Positions 32,022 through 45,165 of a stretch of 64,000 nt of DNA are shown here, piece by piece; position 1 is the first letter of the stretch, and each line of letters starts with the position of its first letter. The stretch comes from Thinopyrum elongatum (taxonomy: Eukaryota; Streptophyta; Magnoliopsida; Poales; Poaceae): contig CM022297.1 of NCBI GenBank assembly GCA_011799875.1, positions 542,398,220 to 542,462,219 on the forward strand, read 5' to 3'. The notes beneath the pieces were generated by a model. The model ran no database searches, was not told the DNA's origin, and worked only from the letters and a program-made list of their open reading frames with translations. Both the position numbers and the translations under genes were made by a program.

Positions 32022-35000
32022 GTACCGCTGTCCCTATATAGGAAGGCGATAGGTTTGATTGATAGATGAGGTTGGATCGACTTCGTCGATCTAGCATCCA
32101 GACTCTACATGGAACGGAACTCGTACGTACGAACTTAATTTGTCGACCGGGCCACGAAGGTGTTGGACGACGTACGCCATGGGCATTGCGCTCAATGTCA
32201 AGTCAGTGTCGCATCCCAGGGCATGCATGGCTCCCGGCGCACTGTCGGCCAAGAATGTGTGTGTAGTTGTGCACCCGGCCAGGCCGTGGGTGGGTGCACT
32301 CCTTCGTAGGCATGGCAGGCTACAGTCGGCAGCGCGGGCAGGCTTGACGGGGCAGAGGAGCTCGCCGCCGTGTGTGATGCCAGTCGGGTGCACTATCCTG
32401 GGTTGGCCGCGCACTCTCGGCCTGCTGGGCATATACCAATATAACTAGGTAGGACGTGCGGCTTGCCGCATCCAGCAGCGATGCTGCCGGGTATAATCAT
32501 ATCTAACCCGGTAATACATCATTGAAGCATTGCAAATATAAAAATAGCATGATGTAGTTGTGTTTATCAATCTAAAACACGCCTTGGCATGCGGTGCGTG
32601 GCTCAACTCATTGCCCAAGCATGTAAACAGAGTACATAGTGTTGCGAGAATAGTTGCAAAAAATGGATCATTGTAATGCATGAAAGCATGAAATTGCTTT
32701 TATAGATAACATAATTGTGTCCAATGTAGGAAGTTTGCCTTGCCCAACCCTAGGTTCCAGCATATCTAAAATTATGCATCTTTGCCATAGCCACAAGAAA
32801 GTAATACTACTTTGGGGCGCGTCTGATCCAACATTTGATATTTCGTAATGAAAGAGGTAGGAGCAAACAGAATACATGCATCTCATAGAAAATGGTACTG
32901 TAGTACCAAGTCAGTTACATATGGTGATAGGATTTCTTCATCCAGTTCAAAGATACACTGATACACCAAAAAGCAAGCCATAATGGCAGTCCAGGATAAC
33001 AGATTTATATGGTTCTTCTATCTCATATAGTGATTGCAGTACATTATATAGTAGACTAAATAAAAAGATGGCTTTGTTTGAACGCCTTGCCATCTGGCTC
33101 ACCCTGCGTGTTGCGCTGCAAGGATCTACTGATGGATATTCATACATCTGTGTGTTTAATGGACAGGGAGAATATAATTTATGATCTAAAAACTTATGAA
33201 TAGAATTTACGCACCACATATTTCCTCATCATGAGTGTTATAAAATAAAATGTCTATCATGTATGTTATAATTCCTAATTGAGCGACCGATTCAAACGAA
33301 ATTCACAGGATTCTGCCCTCATGAGTAAATCTCAATACTTTTTAGTGCACATTCAGTATTTTGCGAGCAAAAGTTTGATCTTACACTGCAAATTTTGAGC
33401 TTTGTCAATAGAAATGGAAAACAGAACAACAGGTGCTGATTACTTACTCTTATCATAACTTCAATTAGAGCTAAGTCTGTTGGGATTTGTCCTGAAAATA
33501 AGTACAAAAAACATAGAAAATGGCATTAGATTCAAACAGAATCATAATACCATTGCTCTAAGAAAAACCTACAACAAAGGAGAAGGATGAGACATCACTG
33601 AAATTATAATTTATAAATTGCAATAAAGAATAACAAACAACACACGGTTTGTTGTATCATGTCCACCTTCATTGTACTTGAATATGTAGTTTTATAGCTA
33701 TTGGATCAATAATGCATGTTCTTCAGTACAAAGGGATAAGCAACATGTGAAAAGAAATATCCCCAAGCAGGAGCAAAAAAATCGAATTTGCCACGAGCAT
33801 ATCATGGTTACCTCGCTCATATTTGTGTGAGTTTTTTTTATCCTAGAAGCTTGTCCATCACTGGACAACACCGAAGAAGACACAATTAGGTAATTAGCTA
33901 ACAATTAAATTGCAGAATGAGCACATGCCAAACATCTTGATGGAAAGCACCGTGAAGCAACAATAAAATTATACTCTGATTACATTCAGCGGTGCAACAA
34001 AGGTCAATGAAAATTACTAACACAATAGAAGATGGGAAGACATGTAAATTGTTTTGTATCCTTTCGATATACCATTATTCCTACGGCCATGTTTTCCCGC
34101 ATGCTTCACTTAAATGATGTGTTTGATGGATAACAATGTCACTTTATTAGAATCCCCTCTATGTTGAGCCTTGGATCACAACAATCCTTAATCTTTTGTT
34201 CTTGGTACATCGTGAAAACTAATAATAGGGGTGTAGCATGAAATTCAGTGACAATAAATGGTAGAGATGTACCACTGACCTCATGTGTCAGTAAGACATA
34301 CAAGTTGTGCCAACTATTGGAGGGGAGCACTTTTTCAAAGGAAATAATAGAATCGGTTAGAAAACATACAACTTGATCTTGAACTATAATTTAGTCCCGC
34401 TAATAACATTATTGTTGCAACTTGCAAATCTCAGGTTTGATACTGGATTAGTAAATTTATTTGTCTCGCTCTGTAAAATTCCAAACATGTTAAGTTTTTC
34501 TTGTATGCCCTTCCACTAATATAACATGCCTTTCTGGGCATAATAATGAGAAAATTCAGAGGCGCAAACACCGCAACCAACATTTTTTGGCTTGCGAACT
34601 TACCAATCAAAGTCACTTGTTTTGTCATCTCTTCCTAAAACTCACACACGTAGCTCGCCTCCTCAGCGATACATGCCATCTCAGGGCATCCTCAAAAGCC
34701 ATAGCTTACACCACTACAAGCGGAAGGGAAAAAAATAAAGAAATTAAAGCATGGATTGTACAAATATACAAATGAAAGGATATAGAAACTAAAACAACAG
34801 CATATATAATTTATTGTTAATGAAAAAGAGCATAACATAAGCACGTCTGGCATCTAGACTGACTACATGCTAAAATTTCCGCTACTAATTTACCTAACAA
34901 ACCATTATCATGTTTATTAGCACCGACACCTAATAAAATAGCTGTCTCTATCTAGATGAATGTCCAAATAGCACATAGATTAATGTATAAAAGAAGGTAT

Positions 35001-36373
35001 AAACCATCATAATCTTAAAAGCAAATCAAATGAAATTGTGAAAAAGGGTATACGGATGGAACCATTAAAAAAGCATCTGCCATAAAACTCACTTAATTGT
35101 AATTCTCACATGCAGACCGGCAAAGAAGTTGTGGCCAGAGATGGAGGTGACGCAGAGGAGAGGCAAGATGAAAATGTGAAGGCCTTCCTTGATGATCCAC
35201 TTCTTTCTCTGATGGCACGGCGAGGAAGCTCCTCAACGCTGCAGTAGTAGTAGGAGGCGCAGGGGGCGAGCTGCCTTGTCGATATAGGCTGATGGATTGA
35301 GTAATCAGGCTAGCGAGACACTGAACAGCAATACCCTAGGATCATATCAACTCCTTGGTTCAGCTGGTCCCTCACACGCTCTTCTTGGCCATTCTCTAGA
35401 TTTAGTTTGACAAAATAATGGCATTATTGAAACAGATTTGTAAACCAAACCCGAACTATCAATACAAAATCGTAGAGAAGCTAAAAGGACTGACTGAACT
35501 AAAATGACTGACTAAACAAATCACGAAAGGTACATATCACTCTCACCTGAAATGAACTACATTGAAGCATTCAGATAAAAAATAAACTCTAACATCATGT
35601 GAAATTACAGGAGATAACAAAATAATAAAATGATGTTTGGAGCTAGGTGCAATCAAATAAAACTGCAAACAAAACAACTCGGAGAAGCAACATTATTTGA
35701 AACCTCAAAAGGCATCCAGCAATGTAAACAGGAATCTCCAAACTCCAGAAAAATAACACCCATGAATGACAGTACAACACACAAACAAAGAACAGTGACT
35801 ATCATACCCATTAATTTGTCCATATGCACACATATAAAGCAAACTATGAAGGAGCTGTGCAGGAATCAGCAGGTTACAGGAGTACATATATCCAATGAAA
35901 GCAAAGAAGAACTACCTAGCATATGGAGCAAACCCATTGTATCCTCTCAAACAACGACACCTCGCTAAGCATAGTCCAAAAGTTCAAAGGTCGTCCCCAC
36001 AAACATATATAGGAAGTGATCAAAATACATAGCTTCATATAAGAACCCAGGAATCATGCTTTAATTGGTTCTATATTGTGACCTTACAAAGAACACTTAA
36101 TTTGCAAAGAAATTTATAATAGAGTTGTAATAAGAAAATGAATCGAATTTGATATCTGCAGTAGGGTTCTTCGACAACTCTGCTACAACATCACGAATTT
36201 ACGATCTTTTGGTTTTATTTTCAAAGAACTCAAATCAGACATACACAATTCATCAATAAAACAAAATAAACCTGAAACAGAGTAGAGCACATAACATATG
36301 CAAATATCCAAAAAAATTATACTAATCCCTGCTTATAACGTAGTCATGATAGTACATCTCACAAGGAGCTTAC
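32022..36373. other. Mostly AT-rich DNA, no gene recognised
   Basis: 32040-32450 is moderately GC-rich, directly upstream of the F-box remnant, and could include its former promoter. From 32450 to 36370 the sequence is AT-rich with many stops in all frames. A GC-rich patch at 35110-35250 has a GT donor-like edge on the minus strand. I see no tRNA, transposon termini or protein similarity. Confidence 0.4.
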
Positions 36374-37070
36374 CATTCCAATGCCATGCTGTGAATTAAG
36401 CGCATTCGTTTAATATTGGGCTTGAACATGTCAAACCATTTGACAGGAAGACTTGCCTACCAAAACACTTTCACATATCCCTGAAAAAGAAGAAAGGTAG
36501 AATGGTGAGTGATAATTAACACATGTGCCTGTGACCAAAAAGTAAGAAAAGAAATACTAACTTCACACAATCCTTGATTTGTTGGTGTTAAAAAGATCAC
36601 AAAGCTTAAGTTGATATTTCTATAGAATCAGTTAGCAACCATTTCTGTAGAGCAATACATGACACTACATATAGAAAAGCAGCTACCACATGACAGTCCA
36701 ATGAATATAAGTATATAAATACTACAAAGAGACTAAAGAAGGAAGATATACTAAAAAGGAATAGCTAACCATGGCTGGGGCATCAATGTGGCAAAGAGAT
36801 AAATCACCACCTGCAGGAAGAAAAATATGAATCATGGTAAGGGGAGATGCTAGAGAGAGAAGATTTAGAAGGAGCACAAGTTCACCTGGGACCTAGGACC
36901 TTTAATTTGGCAGCCATGGAGAGACACCCCCAGGCGTGCAGCGAAGTCTTGCCCAATGCAGTTAAGAAAGAGAAGCCCCAAATTAGCTCATACGCTACAC
37001 CCAAAAGAAGAAACAAGCAAAGAAAATTTTCAAGAACATGAACCTGTAGCATCACCATAGAAAGCCTTGG
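36374..37070 (-). other. Exon-like islands of an unidentified gene, minus strand
   Basis: Two pieces have good splice borders on the minus strand. 36810-36770 lies between TCCTGCAG and GTTAGC and reads GDLSLCHIDAPAM. 36480-36374 lies between TTTTTCAG and GTAAGC and reads GYVKVFW, a TAG stop, then ASLPVKWFDMF and KPNIKRMRLIHSMALEW. They join in one frame. A further candidate exon ends at about 36885 with CAG/GTGAAC but does not join in frame. I do not recognise the protein. The in-frame stop means it is broken if it was a gene. Confidence 0.3.
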
Positions 37071-39369
37071 AATGCATAGATACGTGGCGATCTAAACAAC
37101 AACAGAGGCCTGCACATAATTCATAATACAAAGCTATCATTCTTTATATGTCCAATTACATTACCCATTTAAAAAGTTTACTAAGCTAATCATTTGTTCA
37201 TTGCTAGGAGTTTGACTCTGATTGGGAGTTAAAAAAATTCTTCTTCTTTCTAGCAAATTCACCATTTCAATCATGCATCAAATGGAAAATATTAGGCCGA
37301 TCATCTATTCATGCTAGCAGTTTGATTGTGCATTTGTGCTTCAAAAAAATTAGTGGCTACCGAATCCAAAACATGAGAATTGGCTGCATACACACAACAT
37401 AGATATCCTATATCCTCTTCGACACACACACGGAGATTAACATGAACGTTGGCCACCTAAACAACTCTCAAAGCTCTTCATACCAATGCACCTAACCCGC
37501 TTTTACTCTAAAAGCAAGTCCATTTGTTGTTAGTTTAGCAGGCAAGGAGTCCCACCACAAGGCCTTAACCTGCAAGGCTGCAACAACGACCCAGACATCA
37601 CTTTAATAGATCCAATTGTACAACAACAAAATGTAAATATGGAAGTGGCAAAGAAAAAGCGCAAGAGATAGGCCAAACCAAGATCGTCGACCTTCTCTGC
37701 TGTGATATAAATGGCAACGGTGACGGAGCCGAGGATAGTCGTCTCTGCATCCCGCTCTCCTCCTGTCGAGCGAATTGGAGCTATCCCCGCCGCGGCACCT
37801 TCATCCTGCTACTGCTGGTGGCCAATGGTGGACGAAGTGCATGGTCCTCATCGTCGCCAGCGGTGGCGTGCCCGAGAGGTCGTCGAAGAGGGTACGCCTG
37901 GATCCACCGGTCAGCGGGCGGTGCCGGCAAGCGCACCTTGGCCCGCCACTCCGCTATAGCTTCGAGAGAGTGAGCGGAAGAGACATCTACCGTCTCTGCG
38001 GCCAGCACACCTCCTACTGATTCACGAGGAACGGCGACAGCGCCACAGGCAGCTCGGCCACCTCGTCGTCTTCGCGGCCCGTGCTCCTCCTCTACCTGGT
38101 CGTATGGGGAGGCGGCGAAGGGAGGCGCAGACCATACCAAGTGCACCACATAATCAGTTTATGGCCTTTTTTACAACAGTGCATACATATCTAATTGGAA
38201 TTTTATTTGCTATTTATTTTTTTGCAAGTAAAAATTGCTACGAAATACAGAACAAACCAAATGACTTAAATATACTAATAAATATTGTTCATGAAACATG
38301 TGAACAAAAATGGAGACCATGAGCTCTGGAATCATAAATATTCACTTTCACCAATTCACCCTATAAAGGTCCATAAACATCTCAAACGTTTGCAAACAAT
38401 TAGAGAGAAGCTGTCTAAATCAAACTTACTACAGGGGTAATATTTTCCTCTATCATTTATTTTCTTGAATGACCCCTATACCCAATCGACTAACAAAGCA
38501 TGCAACTGACCAATAATGAATCATGTAAGCAATAGTTGTAGTGGACCATCCACCTTGAATAATTAACATCTACCATTCCATCTGATATGTTGAATCCTAC
38601 ACCAAGTGTTATAGCATATTTCTGGCTTAATTCAGTTCTAGTTCTCAACCAAAATTATCTCCATAATCTTCAATCTAAATACTTCAAAGCCGTCGACCAG
38701 TTTCATGCAGGATTCATTTCTCTAGCCATCGGAGGGACTGAACCAGTGTAAGTAGGAAATTCGAAACCCTTACTGAAAGTATGATAGATCAACCCATCTA
38801 GGAAGGCATAGTTGACATCGTTCATAGAATAGACACTAAACTAATTCAACTACAACCCAGTATACGCACAACTCGCTTGGTGTGGCGACTTATTAATCTA
38901 GCAAGCACAGGAAATAATATTTCAGTAATCTAACCATAAATGGATCCCAAAAGATAAGGATGATTGAGTCAAACTAAAAAGAGCATGCACATGCATACTT
39001 CCAATCTGTTGGCTAGCATTTTAGCAATCACATGAAGAATCAAGAGGATGCATTGGAGAAGAACACACATTAGGGACCCAAACTGAACTGGGATTGTTAA
39101 CAGATTAGAGAAAGGGATGCACCTGGGGACGTGCAGACTGCAAATGCTGCAAGGTTGCCGGCATTCATGCTTTGTTCTAGCTAAGTACATCCACCTCCAA
39201 GCGCTGGTAGGATATGCCTGACTACCGTGAGCACAACACTGCAAACGCCCCAAAGACAGAAGCAACTACACAAAGAGCAGCAGCACGAGTAGCGGCGGAT
39301 CTGGTAGAGGCATCCACGGGAAAGAAGATCAGCACCAGCAGGAATAATAAGTAGCCATCACAAAGTGGG
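37071..39369. other. AT-rich DNA with GC-rich islands, no gene recognised
   Basis: Islands of higher GC at 37690-38140 and 39110-39260 sit in AT-rich DNA. The minus-strand piece near 39240-39120 ends in a donor-like CCCAG/GTGCAT. The open frames in these islands have low-complexity Arg/Pro-rich products and no recognised domain. They might be leader exons of a former minus-strand transcript. Confidence 0.3.
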
Positions 39370-40343
39370 CTTACCTTCGGAGGAGCATGGTGGTGGTGGT
39401 TCGCGCTGTAGGTGTGTGCTGCTCACCGGTGGCCATCGCCATCGGCAGCACAGAATCTGGAGGGAGGCACGACGACCTCGACGGAGACGTGCACCTCCTA
39501 CGTGCACCACCGCGCGGGGAGGGGATGGCCGTGCATCTCCTTCGTCAACGGGCTCGGGAACGGCAACGCTGTGTGGCGTGGCGGATCTGGCCTCCACCTG
39601 ACCTTCTCGAGAAGGTGAAACAACAGCGGTGGGCGCCTATGGAGAGAGGGTGGAGGCGGCATCGAAGTTGGGGGAGAGGAGATTGGCGGCAGGGCGGGGG
39701 TGGAGGCGGCACCAAGGTTGGGGGAGAGGAGATCGGCGGCAGGGCGGGGTGGAGGTGGCACCGAGGTTGGGGCAGAGGAGATCGACGGCAGGGCAGGGGT
39801 GGCGGCTGGTTTGGGACGAGAGGGAGAAGGAACCGGGAGAGGAGGAAGGTTGGGGGCGAGGCGAGGAAGCTAGGGTTCTCACCCAATCGAGCGCCGTCTT
39901 CGCCTTCGTGTGCTCGCAGCCAGCCACAGACCGCCACGCAACGGCTCGGACGTGGAATGTCGAAAGTATCCTCGGCGGGCATCGAGAACTACACGCGGTG
40001 GCACAAACGGTGCGCCCAGTAAAACAAGCACCGGACGCACTTGCCCCCGCAGTCGCTGACAGAGGCGGCCCACCTCGCCTGGGACCCGCTTGTCATGGAC
40101 AGTCAGTGCCGTAACGCGGTTGTAGCAAGTCTAGACACTATTCATTGGTTGTCACATCAGAAGGATCCAACGGCCCAGATCAAGCCATACAAAGATCCGA
40201 CGGTCGGGATTTGTTTGGACACCTAATCGGACGGCTGAGAATGCAGACGCCCTGAGAAGGCTCCATTTTATCTCACAATGTAACAATGTGATTATGTCCC
40301 AACATCATATAACTTTCTTACACTAACAAATCCCAACATCATA
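39370..40343 (-). other. GC-rich island, possible 5' exon region of a lost gene
   Basis: 39370-40020 is strongly GC-rich, unlike its AT-rich surroundings. On the minus strand it has a GGGTGAGAACCC donor-like site near 39880. Frames give Pro/Arg-rich text without domains. 40021-40343 holds nothing recognisable. Confidence 0.3.
39651..39810 (+). repeat. 50-bp minisatellite, about three copies
   Basis: Units open with TGGAGGCGGC or TGGAGGTGGC at 39651, 39701 and 39750, with a partial fourth at 39800. Each contains TTGGGG(G/C)(A)GAGGAGAT and ends with GGCAGGGC(G/A)GGG. Confidence 0.8.
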
Positions 40344-41189
40344 CACTAGTAGAAAAAAGCCCATTTGTCCTGGTTCTAGAGGCCCATTTGTCCCGGTTCT
40401 GGAACCGGGACTAAAGGGTCGGGACTAAAGCCCAATACCTTTAATCACGCTTCGCCTACGAACTGGGACATATGGGGCTCCACGTGGCCGCTGCGGCTTG
40501 CCCAGGCAGGAGGGCCTTTTGTCCCGGTTGGTAGCATCAACCGGGACCAAAAAGTATTGACGCGTCAGCAGTTCAGGGGCTGGGGTTTTTGTTTTTTTTT
40601 TGAAAGGGGGGGGGAGGTTGGGGGTTTTGGGGGTTTTGTAGGGTTAGTTTAGGGGTTTCATATATTGTGTTAGCTAGCTAATAGAGAGAAGTGACCTCTC
40701 TTATCTCTGTGCTTGGTCGACGCTACGTACTATACATATAGAGAGAACTCGCGACACGCTAGCTAGTAAGAAAATGAAGAAAACCATTAAGTATACAAGA
40801 TCGTCATGAACATATATATACAGAGAGAAGTGATCGACCTCCTCCTTCTCCGAGAGATTGGTCGAACAACAAGTTTTCGTATATCTATCCGACGCTACTA
40901 GCTACATATATACAATATAAGATCTCTTACAATCCCTAACATCTGATGTCAAGTTCCACATGGCATTCTCCGGCTTTATTGATAACGTGGTCAAGAAAGA
41001 ATCCCGCCAATTACTCTTTAATTGCTTTTATGCGATCTTGTGGTAGGAGTTCATCCCGCATCTACCACATCTAATTTGAAGAAGGGGGTCAATACATATA
41101 TATGAATGAAACTCAACACAAATGATGGTAATAAAATAAAATTGTGAATATTATTGCTTACGCACTTCATATTATTTTTCAGAGTAGCC

Positions 41190-44100
41190 CCGCTCACAGG
41201 TCGTGTGGCGGATGAACTCGCAAACGTAGTATCCATATAAATCATTCCCGCCTTCCTGCCACAACCACTTTACAAGAAATAGAGGTCAATCAAACTGATA
41301 AGCAAGCATGCTAAATGGTATTGATGAAACTAGCTAGAATCAATGGGATATGCGCGGAACTAGCTAGTAGTACTTACTTTCGGGTGTGTAAATCGGAGCT
41401 CCCCCGGCAGTCCCGAAGCTTCTACGGTGAACTCTTTCCAAACCCTGCCAGACAAAGAAAACAATTACTTGATATCAGGAAATTAACAAAGTTGCCGATA
41501 TGGTGCGATCACGATCGATTGAACTTACTTCTCGAGCATTTTAGTCATGGCCGCATACTCCTTGGGATCTTTTTGTCTCGAGTCTAAGACGGTTACTAGT
41601 CCCTGCTCAAGCTTAATCTCTAGGAGAATAAAGTGGAAACTGCGCACGCATGCATAACTCATCAATTACATTACTATAACCTCGAGTAATAAGGGAAACC
41701 GAATATGCACAAGACAGTAACACTCACTTGAAGTTGTAAGAAAAGAGTATTTTATCTTTGTTTTGATTTTTAAGCAACGATTGTAGCAAGTTGGCCTCGG
41801 TTTCTTTGGCATTATATTTAACCGTCCATTCATCTATGAGATTTGTGTTAATGAACCCAATATCATAGATTTGTGATTTTCTGCATTCGACGATCTTGAA
41901 TCTGCATAATATAGTGAGGATAATTATATATACATGCAATGAAAGAGCTGAGCTATATATAGAGACTTAATTATAGAAGTAATACTTACAGACAGTAGCA
42001 AGTGACGATTATTTTATCGAGGGCCTTTTGATTGAAAAACTGGAAGAACTCCTCAAATGGAACAGACAACAGATCAATTCTAATGAGGTCGTGCTCCTCT
42101 TTAACTCTCAGCGTCAAAATATCCTTCCCGGACTCGCTGCAGGTGTCCATGTACCACTGATGGAATCTTCGCATCATCGTTGTTAGAGGAGGATGACCAG
42201 GTTTGATGAGAGGCTTCCCGTGCCGGTATTTGAATGAAATCGTCCACCTCCATTGTATCAAAATGTGCATCGTCGGGCAGGTAATCTGCAGGATTGGTAC
42301 CGGGCACCATCCCCGGATGATTAGCGACGATATCGCTAGACACCTTGAGCGGGGGGCACGATTGGTTCGCATGTTCACCGAGCTGGGGAATTTTTTTCCC
42401 ACTTCTTCGTTCTGCTAACCTTCGATCACTGCAAGTACTTCCTGACCGCTCCGCTTCCTTATATGTCCTTTCAAGAATGCGCTTATAGTTGGTTTGCGGC
42501 GGAGGCGGTGGTGGTCGCTTCAGGGCATCCAAAGTGCGCTTCAATTTCACCGGATCTATCTTCTCCTCCGGAGGTGGATGTTTCTTTGCAAAATAGTCCT
42601 TCACTTGGGCTTTATAGATCTTCGCGTTTTCCTCCTCGATCATCTCGTATGGTAACTTCTCTAGAGGCTTGAGAGATGGACCGAATCTGTATTGCCTCCC
42701 GCCTCTGGCTGTACTGCTAGACGCCGGAGCGGCAGTGTCTCTCTTCCGTTGCTGCTGACGAGTAGTAGAAGGAGGCCGAGTGCTCCGACGCGCCGGAGCA
42801 GCTGCAGCGGCGGCTTCTGTCTTCCACCGTTGCTGACGAGGCGAAGGAGGAGATGGGCTGCTCGGACGCGGCGGAGCAGGCGGAGAAGGAGGCGGAGTGC
42901 CGCCCTCATGCGCCGGAGCAGCCGGAGAAGGAGGCGGAGTGCCCTGATCACTCACCGGAGGAGGAGGAGGAGGAGGAGGAGGCCGAGTGCCCTGACTCGC
43001 CGGAGGCGGAGGCGTCCAGTTCGGAAGCTTGATGTGCTCCTTCCGCCATAGACATGGAGTCTTCAGAGCAAGACCCAGCTGAGTATCCCCTTCACCTGTA
43101 GGGTAGTCAAGCTCGAGCTCCTCAAATCCCTCCGTTACTTCATCCACCATCACAACAGCATAGCCTTCTGGAATCGGACGGCAGTAAAAAGTTGCGTCGG
43201 GTTCAGGAGGTGCAACAGAGCCGACAGCCGCCTTGACTTTGAGGTGCTGCCATTGCGTCATAAGCTGGCAATGCTGAGCCTCCGTGATAGCATCCACGGG
43301 GTAGCTAGGAGCCGTGAAGTCAGGCTGGTGAACGAGCTCGGTGGAAGCCACACTGCTTCTCCACTGAGATGGCGGGGTAGCTTCTAGGGTAGCTCCGGCA
43401 CCTCGCTAGCTCTCAACTTGTTCCTCTAGCTTTTGTACCCTTGCATTCAGCTTTTGCAGTTCGCTCTGCTCTAGTTTCCTCTTCCTCTCCTGGGTTTTGT
43501 AACCGCCTGCGCCGGGAAACCCAACCTTCCACGCAACGGAGCCTGGCGTGCCTCGTGTTTGTCCAGGGTGCTCGGGATTCCCGAGGGCCTCGGTCAGCTC
43601 GTCATTCTCTCTGTCGGGAATGAACGTCCCTTGCTGCACTGCGGCGATATACTTCTGAAGCTTCTTGACGGGTATTTCAAGTTGCTCCTCCGTCCAAACG
43701 CACTTCCCTGTTTCAGGGGCCAAGGTTCCCCCAACCACGAAGAACCAAGTCCTTGAACGGTCTGGTCAGTTCAATGTCTCTGGTTTGACCCCTTTAGCAA
43801 GCAGGTCCTGCTCAGCCTTGTCCCATAGCGGCCGGGCATTGAGGTAGCCACCTGACCCCATGCGATGGTGAAACTTCTTCTTTGCAGCATTTATCTTATT
43901 TGTCTCTGACATCTTCTTACTCTTGTCCGATGTCTTGTAGGCCACAAATGCGGGCCAGTGATCTCTTATCTTCTCAAATCGACCGGTGAATTCTGGAGTC
44001 TTCCCTTTGTCGACAAACATTGATTTCAACTCATTCTTCCACCTCCTGAATAGATCTGTCATCTTCTTAAGAGCACACGCCTTGACCAATGGCTCTATAA

Positions 44101-44395
44101 ATGGCTTATCCGGATCCTCCTCTGGCGGTAGGGTGAAATTTGCCTTCAGCGAGGTCCAAAGATCATCTTTCTGTCTATTGGTGACATAAGAAACTTGAGG
44201 ATCTTCGTTCTTCTTAGGCTTATTCCATAGCTGGATGCTGATCGGGATGTTGTCCCTAACAATAGCTCCGCACTGAGCAGAAAATGCATCCTTGGTCCGC
44301 CTCGGTTCAATCAGCTGGCCATCGTTCGCGATTGCTGTGATCGTGAACCTTTCATCCTAACGCAACCTTTTCTTCGGGCCTCGTCTCATTACCGA
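41190..44395 (-). pseudogene. CACTA second ORF (Transposase_24 / DUF8039 / Ulp1-like), broken
   Basis: Read on the minus strand: NEDPQVSYVTNRQKDDLWTS and FVDKGKTPEFTGRFEKIRDH with AAKKKFHHRMGSGGYLN (En/Spm Transposase_24-like region). An in-frame TGA follows in place of the expected Trp after PETLN, then a coiled-coil-like segment (KLEQSELQKLNARVQKLEEQ) and an in-frame TAG. Next is a DUF8039-like region (FYCRPIPEGYAVVMVDEV) and a long Pro/Ala-rich linker near 42690-43020. A one-base frameshift near 42220 precedes the Ulp1-like exons (WYMDTCSESGKD, ALDKIIVTCYCL; 41939-41750; 41640-41530; 41455-41375; 41260-41190). The active-site motif reads GNDLYGYYVCEF with Tyr (41235-41237) where Cys is expected. 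The product cannot be full length. Confidence 0.75.
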
Positions 44396-44535
44396 AGTTT
44401 GGCTCGATCCGTAGGGCTTTAAAAGAAGAAAGAAGAGTTAATATATGTACATACCAAAACAATTAATGCATCAATTAGCTAGTCAGCACAGGCTTAATTA
44501 ATATATATACCTCGCCAGACTTTGTAACAGCTCCC

Positions 44536-44740
44536 TCCTCCGTTCGATCACCGGAGCCATCATCATGGTCTCCTTCTTCCTCCGGCATTCGGTCACCGGA
44601 GCCATCATGATCATGTCCTTCCTCCTCCATTGTTCGATCACCGGAGTACTGGCATCATAATGAACTTCCGCTTCCTCTTCAATGTCGTTGCCGGGTTGCT
44701 TAGGGCCTTCGATGAGTACTGGCATCATAATGAACTTCCG
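44536..44740 (-). repeat. Short direct repeats at the CACTA deletion scar
   Basis: GAGTACTGGCATCATAATGA plus ACTTCCG occurs at 44644-44670 and again at 44714-44740, identical over 27 bp. A degenerate unit around TTCGATCACCGGAGCCATCA is repeated about three times between 44536 and 44660. These lie where TNP2 text ends, so they may mark the deletion and repair site. Confidence 0.7.
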
Positions 44741-44845
44741 TTTCATGCACAACCAAGGAGGAAGGTTATAGATACATAGAGTCACGGGCCAGGTGCTGTG
44801 ATTGCTACTCTGCTCCCCAAAAGGATTAATGCCATCTGCTCGCGT
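44690..44845 (-). pseudogene. TNP2 transposase fragment of the CACTA element
   Basis: About 50 codons match the TNP2 signature: DGINPFGEQSSNHSTWPVTL, CIYNLPPWLCMKRKFIMMPV and LIEGPKQPGNDI. TNP2 is the catalytic transposase of En/Spm elements. Here it stops abruptly after PGNDI and runs into unrelated acidic repeat sequence, so almost the entire protein, including the DDE region, has been deleted. Confidence 0.8.
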
Positions 44846-44942
44846 TGGTTAGTGTTATTTAAAGAAGAAAAGAGAAAGTAAATAGGCACAACAACAAAGT
44901 AGGCCAGTTTTTACCCCACGCGTGTGGTCACAAGCGGGCTAG

Positions 44943-45099
44943 GGTGTTGTCCAGACGCCCGCAAAGCCCCCATGTTTGTCTCTGGTTTGTCGGAGAAAGT
45001 ACGTCCGGACCGCTTGGCGGACCGATACAGGCTCGCATTGGATGGCTTTCGTGGTCCGGACGTATGCGGGCGGTTTGAGGGCTGGCGTTGGAGATGCCC
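44943..45099 (-). mobile_element. Detached PIF/Harbinger terminal fragment
   Basis: Its reverse complement starts TAAGGGCATCTCCAACGCC and aligns over about 150 bp with 45166-45310, the 5' end of the adjacent Harbinger element. Both contain CGCATACGTCCGGACCAC and CTGTATCGGTCCGC. The two copies face away from each other, 68 bp apart. The remainder of this copy is missing to the left. Confidence 0.65.
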
Positions 45100-45165
45100 T
45101 TACAAAGACGTCAAATCAAGTGTATGATCTGTAGTAGTCTTAGGATACAGCACAACCACTCTCCT

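Larger units (their letters stand above)
40344..44900 (-). mobile_element. Internally deleted and truncated CACTA transposon
   Basis: The left terminus is CACTAGTAGAAAAAAGCCC at 40344, followed by subterminal inverted motifs built on GTCCCGGTT/AACCGGGAC (40388-40560). Moving right on the minus strand come a Ulp1-like region, the DUF8039/Pro-rich region, the Transposase_24-like region and a scrap of TNP2 at 44690-44845. Most of TNP2 and the right terminus are missing. The right edge lies between about 44850 and 44943, where Harbinger terminal sequence begins. Confidence 0.75.

Noticed and set aside
36885..36970. Cytochrome P450 heme-binding motif (NCIGQDFA on the minus strand)
   Set aside because: The required upstream FxxGxRxC context is absent and the following residues do not match. 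It is probably a chance match.
39545..39982. Proline-rich protein on the minus strand
   Set aside because: The frame is produced by a 50-bp minisatellite and GC-rich sequence; no domain is seen.
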